64,000 nucleotides of DNA from Phanerodontia chrysosporium. Its lineage: Eukaryota; Basidiomycota; Agaricomycetes; Polyporales; Phanerochaetaceae. The notes beneath the pieces are model-generated. The model did not search any database. It was not told the origin of the DNA and saw only the letters and a list, made by a program, of their open reading frames with translations. The stretch lies in the NCBI GenBank assembly GCA_001910725.1, contig MJGA01000019.1:597149-661148 (forward strand), given 5' to 3'. The translations under genes were made by a program, and so were the position numbers. Shown here piece by piece: positions 34,736 through 43,700 of the stretch. Positions within the stretch are counted from its first letter, which is position 1. Every line of letters starts with the position of its first letter.

Positions 34736-37700
34736 ATGGCCGCCGCTGAGGACATCGCGCCCGAGGAGAAGGTCGCTCTCCTCGAGCCGCACTCCAACCA
34801 CGACACACAGTCTGCGTCTCCGCGGCGACGCCGGCCGCACGCTGCACACGCCGCACTGCTGGCCGTGTTCCTGCTCGGCGTCGCTCTGCTCGCGCTGGGG
34901 GTCTGGGGCACGTACGCGAGCAGCCCCCGGGCCCCAGTCTCCCGCGGGAGCTCCAGCGCACGCCGCACACCCACTTCGCGCTGGACGGCCTCCGCGGGCA
35001 GCCGCCGCAGACGCGGTCGCACGCGTTCGTCGTGTCCGAGGTCGAGGGCGCGCCGGACGGCGTGCGCAAGCCGATGCTCGTCGTGAACGGCATGTACCCC
35101 GGCCCGACCATCGAGGCGAACCAGGGCGACCGCGTCGTCGTGAAGGTCACCAACATGCTGGACAACCGGACGACGATACACTGGCATGGCCTGGTGCGTG
35201 CGCTTCCCTGGCCATGTGCGCTCTCGATGCTCAGAGCAGAGCAGTTTCACAACGGGACGAACTACTACGACGGGACGGCGGCGATTACGGAGTGCGGGAT
35301 CCCTCCGGGCAGAGTTTGGTGTACAAGTGCGTACTTTTGGTTCTGAGGTGGCCGCCGCTTCAATGCGCATGTCAGCTTCACCTTTGGCGAGTTCTCTGGC
35401 ACGACATGGTGGCAGTAAGTCCTCTCTGGTGCTGTCGTCCAAGGCCTGCTTCTGACATTCCCTAGCGCTCGTATGTCCGACTTGTCCATGAACGGCGTGT
35501 GATTGACCTGATGACTGCCACTCTTCTAGACTGTAAGCATCTATCTCGTGGTTCCTCGCCCAGCTGCTGAGCTCTGCGACGGCAGACTCGACGCAATACA
35601 CGGACGGCATCACCGGCGCACTGATAGTGCATCCCGCAGATCCGCCGCCGGCGTCCATTCCACCCTGGGACGGCGACCTCGTCGTGCAGGTCTCAGACCT
35701 GTACCACACCTTCAGCTCGGTGCTGCTCGAGCGCTTCCTCTCGGTGAGTCCCCCCGCTGCAGCCGCCTGGTGGCGCACGATCGCCGCCTTGCGGTCGACT
35801 GATGACACGGCATCTTTCGGGAATGCCTTTGGCTGACGCGCATTGTCTGTGGCAGCCGTGGGGCATCGACGGTGTTCCCGGCGACGAGCCCGTGCCTGAC
35901 GCCGGCGTAAGAGATCTCACAGGCTTCGCCGTGCCAGTGCTGAGAGCGCCCTTGCAGACCCTGAACGGCCTCGGCCAGTGGGCAGGCCACGGAGACTACT
36001 TCAACGTACGCCGGCCGCCGTTTCGTGCCCCGTGCACCGCTCACCACCGCACAGTTCACGCTCGAGGCGAACAAGACCTACCGCCTGCGCGTCGTGAACA
36101 CGGGCTCGTTCGCGTCGGTGCGGTTCAGCGTCGACCACCACGTGCTGCGCGTCGTCGAGGCGGACGGCACGCTCGTCGAGCCGCACGACGTCGCCGGCGT
36201 GACGCTCGCCGTCGGGCAGCGCTACAGCGTGCTGCTCCGCACGGACAACGCCACGGGCGGGCCCTTCTGGATGCGCGCGACGCTGCAGAAGAACATGTTC
36301 AGGTACGACCTGCCCGGGCAGAACCGCGACATCCGCGGTGTCATCCGGTGAGCAACCCGCCGTTGGCGGTCCCCTGGGTCGCTGAGGCGTCGCGCGCAGG
36401 TACGGCCCCGCGGCGGACACGACGGCGCTCCCGGCCGAGACGGACGACCCGGGCGTGCGTTCGCACCCAGGGCTTGCCGACGCCGACGACAGGCAGCTCG
36501 TGCCTGCGCTCCTCACCACCGCGCCCGAGCGCACGCGGAGCTACCCCCTGCGCGTCTCGCTGCAGCTGCACGACTCGCTCGTCATGCTCGGCTTCCTGAA
36601 CACAACCGTGCGCCCCGTCTCTCGACCTGGCGTACGCTGCAGTCGCTGACACGGCGGACAGAGCTGGGAGCCGCTGCGGGGGACGACGACGCTGCTGCGC
36701 GCGCGCGAGGCATTTCGCGCGGGCGGGGTGTACGGCGGCAGCGACGGGGGGAGCCTGCAGGACGGCGAGCAGTTTGTGCTCACGGAGGATTCGATACAGG
36801 TCGTCGACCTGGTCATTGTGCGTATTTGCTCCATTTACCAGTGTTCCTCGCATTTCAATGTCGACCGCAGGACAACATCGACGACGGGGACCATCCGTTC
36901 CATCTGCACGGACACCGGCCATGGATGTGGGTGTTGTCATTATCAAGGGCTACCAGAGACTTGTTACAGTTGGGATATGGCTGTGCAAGGCTATACTGAT
37001 TTATTTGATCCTCTCTTTTCTCTTACATGTTTCACCCCTCTTTCATCATGTTTCATCCCTTGATTCATTATGACTCATACTGACTGGTAGCCTATGCCTC
37101 GTTGTTCCCTCCTGGTAGCAGGCCTGGGTTAGAGTATATAAGGACTACCTCTCTGTACTCTTTTCTTCAGCTTCTCCTCTTGTACTCTCGTCTAGTTATC
37201 TATTGCTACACTTGGAGCCTGAGTCCAAGTCTTCTGTACTCGCGCTACACTTGAGGCCTGCGCTCAAGTCCTCTATACACGTATTCAGACTCTTACATTA
37301 GGAGAAGCTCCCACACGCATCGGCTGGCCTGCCTAAGGCCCAAGCCCAGAATATCGCAGTCACCACGGACAAGCTAGCGTGCGCCAGTTGCGCACACGTA
37401 TTCCACAAGAAACAGATCAAGGACAAGCACTGGGGAAAGAACGAACGCGACAGACTTCAGTGGACCAAGTGTCAAGTACAACCGTGCCCTTGGAGGTACC
37501 TTAACGCAGCACCCGAAGACGAAATCTCTGAAGAAGATCACGAACGACCGACAGAACAGCAAATTAGCAGATTCCCCAGCATCGACGAATACGAGAGATA
37601 CTCCGACGAACAGGAGGCAAGAGCACACGACGAAAGCGAAGAAACACAGTCGTCCACTGACTCCACACAATCCGACATGGCCACCGAAACACAGCTGGAA

Positions 37701-40700
37701 ACCGAAACACGCCAAGAAACAAACACGATACAGAACCTCGACGATTTACCCGTCGAACAATTACTCGCAGCAGTGGCACAACGAGTTGGGTTTCAGGGAA
37801 ACCCTAATGGCATATCCGTCGCACTATTCCAACAAGCCATAAACCAGGCCGTGAACTCGAGCGGAACATGGTTCACACACTACGGAAACCTCGGCCAAGG
37901 AAGTGGAAGCAACCCCTCAGGAGGAGGAGGAGGTAATCCTCCAGGAGGAGGAGGCAATCCGCCAGGAGGAGGAGGAGGCAATTCCCCAGGAGGAGGAGGC
38001 AACGGACCGCAACCTCCATCCAACCTCGACCAGAATGTCTTAGCAGCCTTCACAGCGGCAATACGGGCCCTCGTACCACAAGACGAACAGATGACACCCC
38101 CGGAAGAATTCACTGGAGAAGCCGAGAAGGCTCGCGACTTCGTCCACCAATGCGAGATGTACTTTAGAGCCAAAGCCTCCAAGTTCCCCACCGACGAATC
38201 TAAGATCCGCTACTTCGACTCAAGAATGAAGGACGAAGGAAAGAAGTACCCTAGACGATGGGCCACCATGCGAGAGCGAATCTACTTACTCAGTGGATTC
38301 CCCACATGGGACAAGCACAAGGCAGACTTCCTCGACACATACCAATCACCAGATCCCAGAGCGGAAGCTATGAGCAGGCTCCATGCCATTACGCAAGGCG
38401 ACAGATCCGTCCACGAATTCAATGTGGAATTCAATACCCTTCTCGCCGAAGCAGGTGTCATTAACCCCGACGCTGATGAATCCATGGCGCAACAATATGT
38501 ACGCGCCCTCGATCATAAACTCGTCGACAAACTCCTCCTCGTTGTACCGGATCACGCCCCTCTATCCCTTTGGCAGAATCATGCCCTCATCATCGACAAT
38601 AGAAGACGCATTGTCAAATCAATCCGGCAGCGTAAAGACCACACGCACTACTCCAATCATTCCACCACTTCCAACTCCAACACTACGTCCACTCCTGATC
38701 CCAATGCAATGGAGATCGACGCCATCACCACCAGGAAGACTGGAGTCAAGTGCTACAATTGTAGACGAGAAGGGCACATTGCACGAGAATGCCGAGCCCC
38801 ACGCCGTAACCAAGAGCAGAACGAACAAGGCAACGGGCGTGGACAAGGAAGGAACAACCCCGGACGAGGCGGATTCACACGCCAATTTACGTCAAACCGG
38901 GGCAACAGTCGAACCCAGATCAGGGCAACACAAGTCGAAGGAAAGGACGAAACCAACGAAGGAACCTCTAACACGAACCAAGTTGACATCAACGCCGTCA
39001 TGGCCTTGTCCATGCAACAATTCGACGAACTCGCCACTCGCTATTATTCAACGCGCTCGAAGACCAACGACAATGAGACCACGGAGACTCAGAAGGATTT
39101 TTAACTAAGAGGATGACGCCGGCTGTCACTCCTCAGAGATACTCGATTCATTCTGTATTGGTGGCAGATATGCAAGCGCAATCGATAAATATTCCTGTCA
39201 CCATCAGAACGAGTACAAATGCCGGAACAACCAAGGCTCTCATCGATTCGGGCGCGCAGGGCAAGTTCATCGATCGATCTCTGGTACGAAAGCTCGGGTT
39301 ACAAGAACATCCAATGGAGAAACCAATAGCAGTATACAATGTCGACGGAACACCGAACAGGATAGGGAACATCAGAAACTACGTTAACGCCGAAATGGTA
39401 ATCAAGGGCAAGACCATGAAGGAACGACTTCTCGTCACCCATCTAGGGAAACAAGAATTAATCCTTGGATTTGACTGGCTGCAAAAGCATAATCCAAGGA
39501 TTAATTGGAAGACAGGCTTGATCGACTTCACCCCCGAACAATTCTCATTGACGACGAAGCCGATCCAGAAGGACGAATCATACAAGTAGCCACAAAGGAA
39601 GAAGAGGCCCTTCTACGCACACATTTATTAGTTGAACGAGGTGGAGGAACACTTCCAACTAGAGGAAGTGACGAAGCAGCTGGATACGATATCTCCTCTG
39701 CCGAGTCAATCGTCATTCCACCATGGAGTCGCATGAAGGTCCGGACAGGACTAAAGATCACTCCTCCCACTGGCACGTATGCTCGCATAGCTCCAAGAAG
39801 CGGGCTAGCATCAAAGGGAATCGACGTTGCCGCGGGAGTGGTAGACCGAGATTACACAGGCGAAATCATGGTCATACTGGTCAACAACACCAAGGAACCA
39901 TTCCAAGTACAACCTGGGGATAGAATTGCGCAAATAATCCTAGAAAGGATTATGCAGCCAGAGGTCAAGGAAGTCACTAACCTCACGCAAACCACCCGAG
40001 GAAGCAAGGGCTTTGGATCCACTGGTTTGGGACCGTCTTTTCAACGGCTTCTACACGTCACGATAGGTGCAATACGCATGGCGACCCATCCTGAATGCCC
40101 TCCACAATTCCAAGTCACCTCATCCGACTACGTTAACCAGGATGAAGAAGTGACAGAAGACTTCGTGCTAGCATACACACCAGGCAAGCATGAAGTATGG
40201 GTTCGCGCCATTGAAACCACAACCGCACAAGCAATTCACGACCTGTACATCAACGCAAAGGTCAATCCGGCAATGACATTAGCACAGGAGGAAGGATCGC
40301 AGAAGAAAGCAGTCTACATTCCAGACTACCTCGATGAATTCAAGGAAGTCTTCGAGAAGAAGGCAGCTGAACGCTTCCCAGAATCAAGACCATATGATCA
40401 TGCCATTGACCTCAAGCCAGATTTCGTCCCCCGAGACTGCAAAGTGTACCCATTGTCGCCGTTGGAAGAGGAGAAGATGAATGAGTTTATCGATGAAAAC
40501 CTACGCAAAGGGTATATCCGGCCAAGCAAGTCTCCAATGGCATCACCATTCTTCTTCGTAGGAAAGAAGGATGGCAGTCTGCGACCATGCCAAGATTACA
40601 GATATCTAAATGAGGGGACCGTCAAGAACGTATACCCGCTACCACTCATCTCCGAACTCCTCGACAAGATCAAAGGGTTCAAACGGTTTACAAAGATGGA

Positions 40701-43700
40701 CCTACGATCGGGCTACAACAATGTCAGGATTAAAGATGGAGACCAGTGGAAGGCAGCCTTCAAGACAAGTAGAGGGCTGTTTGAACCCACGGTTATGTTC
40801 TTCGGGTTGTGCAACTCACCGGCTACATTCCAGGCAATGATGAACGACATCTTCAAGGACATGCTAGGCGAAGGATGGTTACAAATCTACATGGACGACA
40901 TTCTAATCTGCGGACACGACAGTCAAGACATCCAGGAAAAGACAATTCGCGTCATAAGAAGACTCCGGGAAAACGACCTCTTCGTCAAACCTGAAAAATG
41001 CGCCTTCGACGTCGAATCGGTTGAATTTTTGGGAATGATTGTATCATTCAATAATGTTTCAATGGACCCCGTCAAAGTCAAGGGGGTCCTAGAATGGCCA
41101 GTTCCCACTACCGTAAAGCAAGTGCGAGGATTCCTGGGCTTCGGAAATTTCTACCGAAGATTCATAGACCATTACTCTGATATTGCACGCCCACTCGTGG
41201 ACCTCACAAAGAAGGACGCACCGTTCAACTGGACTACGGAATGCCAACAAGCCTTCGATGAATTGAAAAGACGGTTTACCACGGCACCCGTCCTACTCAC
41301 TCCGGACACCACTAAACCCTTCGTCATCGAATGCGACGCTTCCCTTGTGGCAACCGCAGCGGTACTACGTCAGCAAGATGAAAATGGAGAATGGCACCCC
41401 GTCGCATACCTTTCCCAATCCCTATTACCAGCGGAACGGAACTACGAAATCTACGACAGAGAACTCTTGGCAATTATCCGCGCTCTAGAGGCATGGCGCC
41501 ATTATCTACATGGAGCATACCACCCAATTCGCATCCTAACTGATCATAAGAATCTAACTTATTTCCGTTCGCCACGACGACTTAACCGACGGCAAGCACG
41601 ATGGCATCTATTCCTTTCGCAATTCAACTACACACTTCATCATTGCCCCGGGTCTCAACTAGTTCAAGCAGACGCCATGACCCGCAATCGTTTCCCTACT
41701 CACACCGCGGACGACAACATCGATATTATTCTTCTCCCCGACTCAGTATTTCAAACCACTCGCATTCGATCATTGCACATGGCAACTGACCTCCTCACAA
41801 GCACCGACCATTCAATCTCTCCTATGCACCACCCATTCGATGACAACCTCCGAAGGGATATTCGACGTCTCACAGAAGACGACCCTTTTGCCAACACAGT
41901 CATTGCAGCACTAAACAGCACTCACCTCCCTTTCCCTGGGCGAACTACACGAGATGACTGGTCATTTGAAGATGGCCTCATCTTCTACCGCGATAAATGT
42001 TATGTTCCATCTGACCTTCAACTCCGACGCCAAGTAACACACCTTTATCACGATTCCCCTATAACTGGCCATCCGGGAAGGTATAAAACAGCTGAACTCA
42101 TTGACCGGGACTTTTACTGGCCAGGAATGCGCTCCTTTGTCGCTGCATACGTGCAAGGTTGCGCTACCTGCCAACAGATGAAAGTCAACACGCATCCCAC
42201 GAAACCGCCGCTACAGCCGATCAAGGCCACGCACCGATCTCGCCCTTTTGCTTTCGTCACCTGTGACTTCATCACTCATCTCCCTGTGTCCCGCGGCTAT
42301 TCAGCTCTGATGGTCGTGGTCGACCACGATTCTACGAAGGGGGTAATCCTTATCCCTTGCACCGAAAAAATCGATGCAATAACGACCGCCACAAACTACC
42401 ATAATCAAGTTTTTCGTCGCTTCGGGATGCCAAGTGTATTCCTATCGGATAGGGGACCACAGTTCGACTCGCAAGTCATGCGGGAATTATGGAGACTCAC
42501 CGGAACAGAACAACGCCTGAGTACACCATATCACCCTCAAACGGATGGTGAAACAGAACGCGTCAACCGCGAAATCGAATCCTACCTACGGATCTTCTGC
42601 TCCAACCACCCGCATGACTGGGCAGACTTCGTAACGAATATGGAGTTTGCCTTCAACAATAGGGAACACTCGGCGACCCACCATTCTCCCTTCTTCCTTA
42701 TGTACGGTTCTCACCCAATGGCGTTACCCACACAATTCGCCAAGTCCAAAGTCCCTTCTATTCAAGAATGGTTCAGAAGGCGACAACGGGCACAAGAAGA
42801 AGCAGGAGCCGCATTAGATTATGCCACGGCACAAATGGCTACCCGGGTCTGCCGGCATTTCCAACCTTTCAAAGAAGGTCAGAAGGTCTGGTTGGAAATG
42901 ACTCATCACGACGACGGCTACCCCTTCAAGAAGCTAGCTCCCAAGAGGCACGGACCCTTCAAGATAGCCAAGGTCTTATCGCGCCTCGTGTACAAGTTGG
43001 CGCTTCCCAAAACCATGAAGATTCACCCCGTGATACATGCTTCGCTTCTATCTCCGTATCATGAAACACCGCAGCATGGGAAAAATTTCCTGAACCCCCC
43101 TCCTGACCTTATCGATGGTCACGAGGAGTACGAAGTTGAAGCCATTTTGGCGGATCGTCCCTGGGGCAACGGAAGACGTTACCTCATCAGGTGGAAAGAC
43201 CAACCAACGGCGGAAAACTCATGGGAACCGGAATCTCATCTCGAGAACGCCAAGGAACTACTCGAAGAATATAAAAGCAGACACCCTAGGCTTCATGGTC
43301 AGCAGCGACCTCGCTCTACAACATCAGCCACTAGTACAACTGCCTCTACAAACCCTCCGCAATGTCGACCAACTTCTCCTCCACCTACCAGCGCATCCAG
43401 GCCCTCGCTACCCTCATGGGCAGCGACACCATCCCCATCACCAACAATGACCGACTTCTCGCCCTTAGCCAACTCCTCCCAGACGACTTCACTGACCACA
43501 TTTTCACCCGCAACATCGACATCACCATCAACGACTGGCTCAACAACAACCCCACTCCCAACGAGCGAAATGATCTCTGGAAGATCATCCTCGAATGGTG
43601 CACCAAATCCCAGCTCGCCTTCGACGACGAGGTCGAACGACGGATCGTCGCATGGGAGGCCCAAGAACGTATCCGAGAACTCATCGGATCGTCCCTCCCT

